Shown here: positions 11,315 to 23,400 of the stretch, piece by piece
How positions within the stretch are numbered: position 1 is the first letter of the stretch
How the letters are laid out: the number at the start of each line of letters is the position of its first letter
Assembly: GCA_948474755.1 (NCBI GenBank)
Contig: CAOLHI010001155.1
Span: 363,712 to 427,711, forward strand
Origin: Ctenosaura bakeri
Lineage: Eukaryota; Chordata; Lepidosauria; Squamata; Iguanidae
Length of the DNA: 64,000 nt
Direction: 5' to 3'
Notes under the pieces: model-generated
Database searches by the model: none
Told to the model about the DNA's origin: nothing
Seen by the model: the letters and a program-made list of their open reading frames with translations, nothing else
Translations under genes and position numbers: made by a program

Positions 11315-13115
11315 TGGAAGAGGCAATAAGGGGATCAGCTATTTTGGACCTGATTCTAACCAAGAGTGATGACCTAGTTAATGGATTGGAAGCAGTGGGA
11401 TCCTTAGGTGGGAGTGACCGTGTTCTTCTGGAGTTTGTTATACAGTGGAAAGGAGAAGCCAAGCACAGTCAGACTCACATTCTAGACTAGGTGCCATCCC
11501 ATATTCATGCATACTGAAAGAGAAAGGAGGAGTTTATGATGGATAAGAGTTTCTTAAAAGTGAGATATTGAAGGTACAGTTTCAAACAATTCCACTGAGG
11601 AGGAAAAATGGGAGGTGTCTAAAGAAAGCAGGATGGTGTCTAAAGAGCTTTCAACTGAACTAAGATTTAAAAGAGCCATTTACAAGAAATGGAAAAAGGG
11701 GGAAATCACCAAGCAGGAATTCAGACAAATAGCCAGCACATGTAGGGAAAAAGTCAGAAAAGCTAAAGCACAGAAAGGCTTGCTGGGAAGGCTAAAAACA
11801 AAAAAAGGAAGGGGGCTTTTTTGGTTATATCTGTGGTAAAAGAAAAAAACAAGGAGATGGTAGGGCCGCTGCGAGAAGAAGATGGAGAAGTAACAGAGGA
11901 CAGAGAAAAGGCAGAACTAGTCAACATCTTCTTTGCCTCAGTCTTCTTTGAAGAGAAAAATGTGTTCAACTCAGAGAAAATGGCACAGATGATGTAATAG
12001 GGAAAATGCAGCACAGCATAGGTAAGAGGTACTATAAGAATACCTAACTACTCCAAAAGGATTTCAAGTCAACAGAACCAGATGAACTACATTCAAGCAT
12101 ATTAAAAGAACTGGCGAAAGTAATTTCAGAACCTCTGGCAATAATGCTTGAGAGTTCATGGAGATCAGGAGAAGTCCAGCAGACTGGAAGAAGGCAAATC
12201 ATAGAATCCTTGTGTTTAGACCTCATCTGGAATACTGTGTCCAGTTCTGGGCACCTCATTTCAAGAAGGATATTGACAAACTGGAATGTGTCCAGAGGAG
12301 GGTGACCAAAAGAGTGTGGAAGCCATGCCCTGTGGGAAGTGGGTAGGAAGCTGGGTATGAGGTCTGACCAAAGCAGAATAGAGTGGTACCATTACCTTCC
12401 TTGATCTAGACATCATACTCCTATTGTTGCAACCAAGAACCGTGTTTGCTTTCTTGGCTGCCGCATCACACTGCTGGCTCATGTTCAGCTTGTGGTCTAC
12501 CAAGACTCCTAGATCCCTTTCACATGTACTGTTATCCAGCCAGATGTCTCCCATCTATATCGATGCATTTCATTTTTTCTGCCCAAGTGTAGGACCTTAC
12601 ATTTCTCTCTGTTGAAATTCATTTTTGAAATTCAAACGTTGTCCCCATCTTCAAAAGTGGGGGAGAGGACCCAAAGAATTACTGCCCAGTCAGCCTGACA
12701 TCGATACCAGGAAAGATACTAGAGCAGATCATTAAAAGCAGTCTGTAAGCACCTAGAAAGAAATGACGTGATCACAAAAAGTCAACATGGGTTTCTTAAA
12801 AGCAAGTCATGCCAGACTAATCTGCGCTCTTTTATAGAGGAAGAGAGCTACAAGCTTGGTGGATGAAGGGAACGCTGTAGATGTAGTGTATTTCAGTAAG
12901 GCCTTTGACAACGTAGTAGTAAATGTGGTTTAGACAAAGCTACTGTTAGGTGGCAAAACACAAAACCAAACACCAACCAAAAAGTGCTCACCACTGGCTC
13001 CTCTAATTCCTGGAAAGAAATGAGTAGTAGGGTGTGACAGGATTCTGTCATGGGCCCAGTACTATTCAACATCTTTATCAATTACTTTGATGATGGTATA
13101 GCGGGCACCTTTAAA
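11315..13115 (+). pseudogene. CR1 LINE ORF2 relic (endonuclease and RT), interrupted
   Basis: Remnant of the endonuclease/RT polyprotein of a CR1 retrotransposon. About 11,330-11,430 encodes the end of the endonuclease (SAILDLILT..., then LGGSDRVLLEF). About 11,600-11,830 is the lysine-rich linker (KRAIYKKWKKG...KVRKAKAQ). About 12,060-12,200 starts the RT (LHSSILKELAKVISEPLA...). The RT resumes at about 12,640 with VPIFKSGGEDPKNYCPVSL, followed by a degraded motif A (12,890-12,905) and QDSVMGPVLFNIFINYFDDG near 13,035-13,095. Several frameshifts and stops make it non-functional. The interruption at about 12,205-12,630 is described separately. The C-terminal RT and 3' end are absent; the copy ends near the old LTR that starts at 13,187. 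Confidence 0.8.
12205..12625. mobile_element. Inverted pair of CR1 3'-half fragments inserted in CR1
   Basis: Plus-strand bases about 12,207-12,345 translate to [15 protein letters not shown]...LECVQRR, a C-terminal RT segment that does not belong at this position of the surrounding CR1. Bases about 12,625-12,346 read on the minus strand give the segment that normally precedes it (EKCKVL..., DLGVLVDHKLNMSQQCDAAA..., ending at SALVRPH). Both halves stop at the same codons (the shared string is agacctcat), so this is one CR1 3' piece inverted about an internal point. It interrupts the host CR1 between its DWKKAN-like and VPIFK segments. Confidence 0.6.
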
Positions 13116-13186
13116 AGGGAAATGCCAAATATCTTAAGCCATCTTTAATAAAGCAGTGAGAAAAGCTTGATTACTCAAATCACTGG

Positions 13187-15068
13187 TGTTACCCCAAAAC
13201 GTGGGTGACTCAGAGGTCCACCTGCAATGCCACATGACAATGGGGAATTAATTAGCTCAGTTAGGTAGTCTGTTGGGGGAGTAATCTAACAAGATCTTGT
13301 TACCCTGATTTCTGGGGGTCCCGTGAGGGACACCTAAGTGTGCTCCAAATTACAAGGTTGGAAATTAGTCAAAAGAGCACAAGCTAGCAATACAAGAGGC
13401 AGGGCAATGGAGCGAGATCTTTTACCCAATGTCTACGGGGTCAGGCTGAGTCAAGGAGCAAACAGAAGTAAAATAATAATAGTTGTCTTTATTAAAATAC
13501 AGCCAAACAAGTGTATGCAACACACTCACACAGAGAACTATAGAAATAAAGGTTGGAGTTGGATAGAGGGATTTTTAGAGGAGGTTTGGTATGGGAAATA
13601 CTACACCTGTCCCAAAGCCCGGATAGTGTGAAGAAGAATTTCGTGGAAATGGAGTTTCTCAGCATGTGGAGCTGAGGAGAAGGCTCGCCAAACGAAGCGG
13701 CAACAAGGCGGGATGGAGCGATCCGACGAAGCGCTCAAAGTCAGGGGTTCTTATAGGGGAAAATGTGGCTGTAGGCTAGTCCGTAGTTGGGGACAACAAT
13801 GAGTTTTGGGCTGGAGACAAAGCCTCCGAAAGGTCAGTATTTTACATGATTGAGTTAGGACCGAATTGTCAATAGAATAGCCAGTATGCAAACGTGGAAT
13901 GCTTGACAGATGAGTATTTGGCTAGTCAAGCTGCCTGCTCGGGGCAGGGAGTTCTTTGTAAGTAGCATGCCTACATAATGTGGTACTTGCCTTGAGGTCC
14001 CCTGAAGCGGCAGGTCGGCTGTTTCTGGCCTGTCTGTATTTGTGTGGAATATTACAGCGCTTAGCGGCCGTGCCTGTATGCGAGCTTGTCCGGGTGCCTC
14101 GCAAGCACGTGGAGGACAGAGGGGTATAGTAAGCCAAATTATTGATATCAAAATGATATCTAATATCCCACAAATCCGGGCTAGAAACTACAATGACAAT
14201 CTTCCACCAATGTTTATGGCATCCTCACAGGAAAGAACCAGCCAGAGATTCCAAAATAAAGTAAAATGTGTCTTACTGAAAAAGGTTCAGTCACACACAC
14301 AAAGATCCAAGCACTCACACACTCACACAAGAGCCATCTAAATGATAAAGGGAAGAAAGTTGTTGATAGCAGAGTTTTAGGGAATAGGCAATAATTACTG
14401 ATCCGGACAGCAGTGAAGAAAGCAGCAATGTGTCTTGAACTTCAGCCTAAGGACAATAATTTTTTGGAAATCAGAATGACAGCATGACATTCAGCAAGCA
14501 AGATACTGCATCTGACTGCTGAAAACAAAGGGTTTTTATAGCCAAAATCTGCCTGAAGGTTAAGAATGTGCATGGCTTTCTGGCCGAGCAAACAGTGGAG
14601 GTTACAACACAGACACTGGAGTCTGGACAGAGTTAATGGTCTTAGTATTTGGTGACAAAGAATTAATGGCTGTCATAATAGCTCTGTAATAATGGACAGG
14701 TAAAGGAATAATGAACAGAAACATCCAGCTGCAAGGAAGAAGGGCTGAAACAATCAATGTTTTGGTGAGTGATTCCCATCACTATTGTGTGGTAGCAGAG
14801 ACGTTACAGCTTCAGCTTAAGCCTATTATCTCTGGAGTTACCTGGTTATCCTTACAATGACCTTGGCTATGCCTAGAAGTGATCTCTGATTTACTTTGCA
14901 GCACATGTATTCAGTCAGTATTTTTCTTCTGCTCAGCTTGCCCTTACAGTCATATCAGGGCTCATTTTATGACAATGCCAATTAATGTATTTTGCCCATT
15001 AAATCATATTTTGCCACCTGAACGATATCAGATCTGGGGGGGGGCTGTGGGCTGGAAACACTGATGTA
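13187..15068 (-). mobile_element. Old LTR of the same superfamily, split by a younger solo LTR
   Basis: The sequence outside the solo LTR at 13,298-14,198 has the same layout as that LTR. It starts TGTTACCCC with a gaggtccacc-like block, then has a tract at 14,262-14,335 matching the region after the poly(A) signal in position (AAAATGTGTCTTACTG, CACTCACACAAGAG). A minus-strand TATA-like ggctataaaaaccc lies near 14,530-14,545. The distance from the poly(A)-equivalent position to TATA is about 268 bp, against about 265 bp in the nested LTR. The right end is fuzzy (gggctggaaacactgatgta near 15,050-15,068). No target duplication was identified. Confidence 0.55.
13298..14198 (-). mobile_element. 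Solo LTR (copy 1) of the ten-copy retroviral family
   Basis: The 901-bp LTR begins (plus strand) TGTTACCCTGATTTCTGGGG and ends ...AGAAACTACAATGACA, with perfect 4-bp flanks ATCT at 13,294-13,297 and 14,199-14,202. On the minus strand it has a TATA-like box (ctataag, 13,750-13,756), a poly(A) signal near 13,490, and two GATATC hexamers near the U3 start (about 14,144-14,160). There is no internal viral sequence, so it is a recombination remnant. It is very similar to the copy at 31,989-32,885. Confidence 0.9.
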
Positions 15069-16880
15069 GCTTTTCACATGTGATAACATTGTTATTCAAT
15101 GTTACTGTCACTCCCAATCCCAAAACACTGGAGGATAGGTAGCATAGTGTTGGAAACAACACTTCTGGAAAAATTCATATATTAGGAAAAGTGGTGGGCG
15201 TTGGATGTGTATTTGTTTTTAAGTCTATATAAATAGAAGACTTTCTGCATGGCATGTAAAATGATTGTGAGAGAAATTTTAAATACCGCAGTAATTTATT
15301 CTACTTAAGTAGAAGTGAATCTTTTACGAAGTGAGATGACATCAGCCTCTAAAGGACAAGAAGATTAAAATACTAGCTTTGACCTCATTTATTTATGTGT
15401 TAGATGATTAACAAAATACGATGTCATATTTTTGCACATATCCTGAAATAGAATCACTAACCACTTGCTAACCACACAGAGCTTTTAATAAAAAAGTGGT
15501 TGCTTAATGCTTCCCCACCAGAAATGTTACGATTAGGTTTGCTATTAGATTGCAACCAGAATAGTCTACAAAACAGGAAGAAAGCCTTGCTTTGCTCTCT
15601 ACCTCTTTTTCTTGTTTAAGTTGATGTGATAATTCATTACAGATTTTCTTTCTTTGACAGAGTGCTTACCGCAGAAATGGAATGACGTTTCTTGCTTGCT
15701 AATATGGATGTGGCTACACCAACAGGAAAGACAGTGTTATATTAAGGTGATTTTTTCCCTCCTTTTCCCTCCATTGAGGGGGGAAAACATTTTTAGAAAG
15801 CCTCCAGTATTTGCATATGGACTTGTGAGTAGGCTGGTTTGTTGTGACTATCAGCCAGGTCTCTTTCCAGCATCTTCAGTTGTTACTTTTGTTTTTTACA
15901 TGGAATATATAGCAAATTAATGGCAGGCAGTTGGAGATGATGTGTAGGTGGATGAGAACGCAGTTGTCCTTTTTTTTTTTTTTTACGTTTCAAGTTGATT
16001 TTCTTATACAGTTTATCAACCTATCTAAACTTTAATGTCCTTTTTTTACATTTTAATTCATCCCCATATAACAAGACAATAGAAGCCGTGATTCTAAATT
16101 CTTTTAAATGGTTTTAATTCATCTGATTTTAAATGGGAAATGATTTAATATAATTGTACTCATTTAAAATTACTATTATTTTTTATTTTATATTGATTTA
16201 AATTTAAATTCATTGATTTTGTATTACACCCTGATAGCTTAAAATATAGAGCAGGTATAAATATTTTAATAAATAAATAAAATGGTGTTATTTATTTTCT
16301 CTAAATGAAAGGGCAAATTACTTTGCTTGCTTTTCTTGATTGGCAAGATAATTGTAGTTCGGGTGTTCATTGGTACATTCTTGTTAAATTAGAATGATAG
16401 ATTCTTTTGTTACTCAGTATAATGTGAAAAGTGATGTACACTTGAATTGCTGCGACTCAGGAAACTTCTGACATAAAGTTTCAGACTTGATGTGTTCTAA
16501 TTCAACAACTGACATCTTTTATCCCTATCTTTCATCTGCAATGTGGTCTCCTTTATTGGATTTCTGTAAGGCAGGGATTTGTGCAGTAGTGTACTATGAG
16601 AAATTAATTAGGTAAATAAACCAAGCAAGCCCAGAGTAATCATCCAGAGTGGGTAAAGGTAAGTAATCCTCATGTATAACCAATTTCTGTACAGAGTGCA
16701 GCAGCTTTACTCACTCTGACAGATAGTGGTTTGTTTTCCCAGTTCAGGATCTGTGCAAGGCATCTTCAACCAGTGTCAGCTGCAGCAAGGACCCTGTAGC
16801 ACTCACCTTGAGAACTCCTAATTTGAAGTACAGCTGCAGATGACAACTCTTTGAGCACAGTTTTCCAACCAAGTATGGAT
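15069..16880. other. Anonymous AT-rich DNA
   Basis: No gene recognised. A T15 run lies near 15,970-15,984 and 16,000-16,300 is very AT-rich. A splice-like AG...GT pair around 15,660-15,747 was examined and not accepted as an exon. Confidence 0.45.
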
Positions 16881-16884
16881 CCCG

Positions 16885-18700
16885 TTGATGGTGTTTCCAT
16901 CTATTGCATATTCAGATTACTAATCAAAATATCATGGGGGACCTTATCAAGTGCTTTACTGAAATCCAGATAAATAACATCCACAGTGTTCCCACTGTCA
17001 ACTAAACAAGTTACCTGTTCAAAAAAATATATAAGGTTAATTTGGCAGGATGTGATCTCGACAAACCCATGCTGGTTCCTACTAATCACTGCATTGTCAT
17101 CAAGATACTTGCAGACAGACTCTTGTATAAAATCATTCTAATATTTTTCCTAGTATTGAGGTCAGGCTGCCTAGCCTCTACTTTCCTGGATCTTCTTTTT
17201 TGCCTTTTTTAATGAGAGGAACTTTGTTTACTTGTGTCCAGTCCTCTGGTACCTCACTTATTCTGTAGGATTTCTCAGAAATGATGACAAGTAGTTCTGC
17301 AAGGATGTCAGCAAGTTGCTTCAAAACTCTAGGAAGCAATTCATCTGATCCTGAAGATCTGAACTCATTAAGTGGTTCCTGACTGAACTCCCTTTAAATC
17401 TTGATTTGCAAGCTGGATTCTTTGCCTCTGCTGATGCATGAAAGCACACATTCCTTTTTCTGGGGAAAAACAAGCAATATAAGTATGAGCACTTATGTCT
17501 CTTCATTGTGAACTATTAGCGTTTTACAGTCTTTGCTGAGCAGTAGTCCCACCATTTCCTTGTCATTCCTTTGCTTTGAACATATATTAAAAACAACTTT
17601 TCATTGCTTCTTGCTTGCCAGGCTGGTCTCAACTCATTTGGAGGTTTACCTTTCTTTTACACTATACCTGAAATGTTGGGCTACACACTTGTATTTGGTA
17701 ATTTGTCCTTCGTTTTATTTTTCATACATGCTCTTTTTTTTCTTTTCAGTTCCTCCTTAAATTTAATATGTAGCCACATCGTTGTTGCTTTTTTTCAGAT
17801 GTTTCCCATTGTAGTTTTTCCATGGAATTGTTTGTGATTGTCCTTTCAGTAGTTCTTTCTTCATGAAATCCCACCTAATTTGGGTGTTATTTTCCTTTAG
17901 CATCTGTAGCCATGGGATTGTGCCTAGTATTTCCCTGGGCTTGATCAAGTCAGCTTTCCTGAAATCCAGTGTCTGTGTGTGACTATATTCTTCTTTGCCC
18001 TGTCCGGCAGTCATGAAGTGTAGCATTATGTGGTCACCCTCGCCTAAGATATCAACCACTTTGATTCCAGTGATTAAATCCTATTGGTTAGGATCAAGTC
18101 CAGCACTACTGATCCCTTTATTCCTTTCTCCACCTTTTGAAAGAAAATTATCTGCAAGGTATATCAGGATTTGTTGCAAAGCCTGTGCTGTGCTTAGAAG
18201 AGCTAGTCTCCTAGTAGATATCAGGATAACTGAAGTCCCCCATAACTGCCAGTTCTTCATTCTTGGAAATTTCTAAGATTTGTTCCTGAAAAGCATCTTC
18301 CACCACCTTGTGTTGGTTTGATGGCCTGTAGTAAACTCCCACCACAGTGTTGTCTTTATTTGTCTCTCCTTTTATTTTTACCCAAATACTCTCCACTTGA
18401 TTGGATATCTGTACAAATCAATTTGTCTTTGACATATAATACCACTCTCCTTCTTTCCCTTCCTCATCTATTCTTTTTGAACAGACTATGTCCTTCAGCT
18501 ATTACACTCCAATTGTGGGAGTCATCCCACCAAGCCTCTGTCGTACCTGTGAAGTCGTATTTACCTTCTTGCACTAGGACTTCAAAATCATAGTTTGTTT
18601 CCCAAACTAGTGCACTGGTCTGTAGACATCTAAAATGTTGTTTGCTCTCAAGTTTTGCTGTGGCTCCCATTCTCTCCCTCAGCTCCTCCTTTAGAATTCA
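16885..18700 (-). pseudogene. CR1 LINE endonuclease and RT relic
   Basis: Read on the minus strand, the order is as expected for CR1 ORF2. At 18,670-18,464 is the N-terminal endonuclease (TGTTEAWWDDSHNW). At 18,396-18,211 is the middle of the endonuclease (ESIWVKIKG...VVGVYYRPSNQ...AVMGDFSYPDI). At about 18,059-17,763 is the endonuclease-to-RT linker. At 17,089-16,901 is the RT segment NQHGF...VDVIYLDFSKALDKVPHDIL, which contains motif A. Later RT motifs are missing beyond 16,900. Stops and shifts separate the blocks. An LTR sits in the 5' part with a 4-bp target duplication, and the CR1 continues on its far side. Confidence 0.8.
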
Positions 18701-18703
18701 CAT

Positions 18704-19627
18704 TGTTATCCTGATTTCTGGGGGTCCCGGGAGGGACACCTAAGTGCGCTCCAAATATTAATAAGTTGGGGGAATTAGCAAGGAGCACAAGCTAGCAATA
18801 CGAGAGGCAGGGTAATGTAGTGAGATCTTTAACCCTATGTTTACAGGGTCGGGCCGCGACAAGAACTAGGCAAGTTGTTCAATTAAAAGATTTTATTAAA
18901 CTCTCCTTGATAAAGCAAACAACGACACACGCACTCACGCACTCATCCAAGAACTATAGAAGCAGAAAGTGAGGGAAATTGATAGGGGTTTTCAGCGGGT
19001 TTTCTGGGGTGATACTCCACCTGATCCTGCAGTCTGGGATAGGAGAAATAGAGTTCGATTCTGGGGATCGTAGTAGCTCAGCACATGGAGGCTGAGGGGA
19101 GGCTTGCTGAACAGAGCAGCAGCAGTTCGGGATGCAAGACGCGAGCATTCTGACAAGGAGCTCAAACTTGAGGTTTTTATAGAGGCTAGCCCTCTCCCGA
19201 GGAGAACAATAAGGTTTTGAGTGGAGACAAAGCCTCCGAAAGGTCAAAATCAGAATTGATGAGATTTAGCCAGCATTGCCAATTGTTAGAACAGTATGCA
19301 GATGAGGAGCGCTTAGTGTTTGTATAGAGCAAGCAGTTTGGGGCTGAGAGCCCTTGCATTAGCTTAATGGTCGGCTGTGTCTGGAGGGCACTACTGGCTG
19401 TGTGGCAAATGGTTGTTTACTGGCCTAGACCTAGATCAAGGAGAGTTTAATAAAATAGACCTGGCCTAGTGCATAATTAAGACTATGCGGCCATGCCTGC
19501 CTAAACTGGCTTTTTGTGACCCTTTCAGACATGTGGAGTTCATTTTATGGAGTGGCACGTGGAAATATTAACCATAACCAATATGAAATTGTAGACCTCG
19601 GGCTTGGGCCAGATAACCACAGTAACA
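18704..19627 (-). mobile_element. Solo LTR (copy 2) of the ten-copy family, diverged
   Basis: The 924-bp LTR begins TGTTATCCTGATTTCTGGGG and ends ...GATAACCACAGTAACA. Flanks are ACAT at 18,700-18,703 and 19,628-19,631. A TATA-like ctataaaa (minus) lies at about 19,175-19,182 and a poly(A) signal (minus AATAAA) near 18,893. The U3 end is more diverged than in the other copies and the paired GATATC is not visible. It is inserted in the minus-strand CR1. Confidence 0.85.
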
Positions 19628-19830
19628 ACATTCTTATGTTTAGAACTGCTTTTGGACAGACGCTTAAGCTATGGTCCCCAACACACACACACACACACAC
19701 ACACGTAGGGTTTAGTTTAAAGCCCTCTTGATCAGATGTGCCATGTTTTTCTCAAAGACGTTATTCATAGTCTTTGTGAGGTGTAACCCATCTGTAGCCG
19801 CTAGTCCTTCCGGTAACAAGTAAAGATGGT
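19628..19830 (-). pseudogene. CR1 relic, 5' continuation beyond the solo LTR
   Basis: On the minus strand, about 19,815-19,725 reads as a decayed copy of the end of CR1 ORF1 (DGLHF-like region changed to a GLHLTKTMNN-type segment, then HLIKRALN). It is interrupted by an (AC)12 microsatellite at 19,681-19,704. It is collinear with the endonuclease block on the other side of the LTR. Confidence 0.5.
19681..19704. repeat. (AC)n microsatellite
   Basis: Twelve uninterrupted AC units. Confidence 0.95.
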
Positions 19831-20204
19831 GGACTAACTCTAAGAAGTGAAGACAATCGGATCAGTTCTTTCTTTGTTCTGTCTAGGAATCCTGTTCTCT
19901 AATATGTTGAAGTCACAAGATAAAGCTGCAGTTCACTGACCTTCTCTTCCAGCTTACAAGTGTAGATATTGAGGTTATCTATCAAGAAGATGAACATTGC
20001 ATGCACATTGCTACAGTGCCACAAGGCATGCCCCACTGGCCCTCAGAGACTGAGCTCCAAAACCTAAGGCAGCAGTTATATAGAGCTAGTGATTGCTAGC
20101 TCCTCCTCAAGCAAGTCAATTACTCAGCAGAAGCCCCACCTCCTTAGACCATGTGTTCAGGGCACATGGCCACCACACAAGCCTTAAACACAAACACAGT
20201 CTAA

Positions 20205-20406
20205 GGGCCTCTCTACACTACACTGTTATTGTACTATTATTCCACTTTCAACATCCTGTGGTATTCCGGGGTTTGTAGTTCACTGAAGCCAAAGAGCTCT
20301 CTGGCTGAGAATTCTAAATGCCCCTCCTTAAACTACAAACCCCAGGATTCCATAGTGTGTTGAAAGTGGAATAATAGCACTATAACAGTGCAGTATGAAA
20401 AGGCCC
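20205..20406. mobile_element. Palindromic MITE, copy 1 (PIF/Harbinger-like)
   Basis: The 202-bp fold-back element has terminal inverted arms of about 80 bp (GGGCCTCTCTACAC... against the reverse complement of ...AAAAGGCCC, sharing CTATTATTCCACTTTCAACA). It is flanked by TAA at 20,202-20,204 and 20,407-20,409. A 3-bp TWA duplication is typical of PIF/Harbinger elements, so that class is inferred. Related copies lie at 41.8, 43.4, 44.6 and 60.6 kb. Confidence 0.75.
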
Positions 20407-20409
20407 TAA

Positions 20410-23400
20410 GAGTCAAGGGTGACCCCAAAACATAGCTTACCTTCTGCTCTTTCCTCAGACACCTCCTCCTCTGAGTGTTTTCAGAGTGAGAGGCGTTTGC
20501 AGCAGGGCCCCGGTCTCTGACTGTTGCACCAGGGTCGGTCACTCATGGGAGGAGGCGGGAATGTCAGTCAGCTGCTTCCTGATCAACAGGGAAAAAGAGC
20601 CCTGTCAGCCCCAGCACTGGCTGTCCAGTAATTGCGGATTTTGCATGGTCAGGGCAGGAAACAATACTTAGCTACGTAGCTAAGATGGCTCCATAGCTAA
20701 TGAGGTGATACAGATCACAGTCAATGTTTTTTTGTTCCCACAAGTCTTTGGTCTTTGCTCTTTATGTTCAAACACTGGGCTTCTGAACTGGGACATAATG
20801 CTGTGCCCAGGATTATGTAGCATGCTTTCCCAGTTAAATTTAAGGCTCTTCAGAGTAAAATCTTAGCTGCAAAAGGGTTGTATAAGTTATACCTTTGCTC
20901 ATTCACCACTTTTTTTCTTTCAGCATTTTGTTGAATCAGCTGCTGAGTTCTGTGATTCCCTCCTGCTACCACTGACTACTCCACAGAAGAAGGAAGACGC
21001 TTTCTTCACACATGACATTTATTTCTTGTGTTTCTCATTGCCTTTTTTGTTGTTGTTTGGTTTGTCCTTTCTTTTCTTACTAATTTCAAGAAGACGAGTT
21101 TCAAATATTCCCTTCAGTTGTAACTGCCATCACTATTCCAAAACAAATCTCTTTCTCCCCCGCCAAACTTTGCACAGGAGCTGAGTCTGTTAATTTTGTT
21201 TTAGGATTTTCTTTGTTCATAACAATTATAGTAGGAATATTGCACCAAGGGTGTGGTGAGAACTGAAAGGACTTGAGCTGTCATTTTGGACTGAACTCAC
21301 TGGCAGGTGATGCTGCAGTGGAGATAGTCAGAATGGCCAAGGGTTTGACAGTGTACATTAATAGTGAATAGTTGTATAGATCCAGTCCTTCAGTGGGCAA
21401 GTGTTAAAGCAGAGAATATGACTCTTTTCCTGTTGAAGTTTCCCAGTTCCCATTTTCAATATTATGCTGGCCACAGCAGCATAAGTGTACTATAAAAACA
21501 TTTTTGCATGTCATTTTTCTGGAACTAATCTGCATGTTAAAGAACTAAAAATAATGTGTACAATAAAGAACGAAAAAATTCTGATCTTCTCTCTGTGCTT
21601 GCTGAAATGTATGATTAAACCATCCTTTATCATGATTTCTTATTTTTCTTGGCATCCATAATGATGGAAAATTATATGCTTGCTGTAAACATCCAGACTT
21701 TTTAAAAAGGACACCAGCATTTATTGTATTTGGTTTCGATCTGCAGACATATAGGCAAAAGAAAACATTCAGGGTCAAGAATACTGGAATAAAAATTCCT
21801 TCTTTAGCTGTATCTTTCCCAGATTTTACATTTGTTTAAAAATGCTTCAGCAGAAAAAGCACTGGCATTTCTTTCTTACTGCTGTACATACAACCCTAGA
21901 GAATGAAAAATCAACATATATTTCTCTTAGAAATATGACAGATCATGTTTTTGTTGGTCTGCTGTATATTTGTCTGTCTTGAACAGTCTGACAGGCAATT
22001 ATTTATAAAATCTAGGTTGTTCAATAAACCCGTATAATAACGTTTCTCTTTTGCAAGAACCTAAATTATAAGGAAAACAAGCTACATTTTGACTCATTCT
22101 TTTGGACTAGTCTGACTGAATGTACTGTTCTTTGTAGTTTTCAGTTTTACTATACCATCTCATGCATTTATTATTAAATTATTTATTTACTTTATGCATA
22201 CATATAAAAATGACTGTCACAATGAAGAATATACAGTCAAAAATTTTAACTTTACATTAAAATACAGTTACCAGACTAAAAGCAGGAATAAATAAGATCA
22301 GAAGGACCTAATAATTACCAAGGGTTTAACAATTAAACAACAGAAATGAAATGTATGTTTTAAGAAAATTTTCATCAAGGGCATTTATAGAGAGGAAGAT
22401 AACTTAACGAGGGAGCTTCATACATTGGGTGCCACCACACAAGAAGTAATCTCACTATGAATAATTTGCCTCATGAAGCAGTGGCACATACAACAAAGGT
22501 GCTCCTAGAGGATCAACAAATTCAAGCATAAGGAGGCAGCCATTTATGTAGAACTGTGAATTGCCTCAAAAACATAAGATCAAAAACCTAATCCCGAACT
22601 CTGCTCTGACTATGGTCAATCAGATAGATGGCTGTGGGAAGGAACTCCACAAGCAGGATGTGAGTACAATAGTATCCTGCCACACATGTTCCTTTAAAAC
22701 GGGTATTTGGAGTTGTCAGATGCTGGACTAAATAAGGTGTCCCAAGTGGTTTTCAAGAACTGCTACACATGGCATACTGTAGTAGTCAGACAGGGCAGAG
22801 TGCAATGACACTTCCTTTATCCTTGTTGCAAAATCCAAGATGAGTGGTGCCCAGGAAATCCTGCCCTCGGCCAGCCACTGATAAACCATGGAGATGCACC
22901 ACTGTTTTTCATCGTGTTGGGGGGATGGTGAGAGAGGAGACACTGAATACCGCCTTCTGCAATGACCATAAAACAGAAATTGCAGAATATGTCACCCACA
23001 GAATTCCGGCCCTAATACATCAGAGCTTTAGACAGCTGAAAGAATTTGAACAGCCTATATAGGACCTATGTATGACTTTCTAAGTGTGACTTATTTCCAT
23101 ACAGCACACAAGGGCCTCTATCATCTTTCATCTCAGATACTCCTCCTACATACCCCTCAGAATTCTCTCAGGCTTGCAAGCAGTTTCTTTAGAACAGAGT
23201 ACCTTGGATCAGAGCAGCACTGCTGTGGAAAGAATCCTTTTCTGGCATTCTTTGGATTTAGATGGGACCACGTTTGCATTAAAACTCTGCCATCAGCTAT
23301 GTGCTGTTCTCATAAAAATTTTATAGCTTCCTGTCTAGCTCATGTGGAATGTTTCATAGTACATAAACACTTCCACAGATAATTTAAAGATAAATAGATA

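Noticed and set aside
15645..15750. Possible host exon (AG acceptor after a pyrimidine tract, GTGATT donor)
   Set aside because: Two of three frames have stops, the third gives a sequence with no recognisable protein, and no partner exon is visible.
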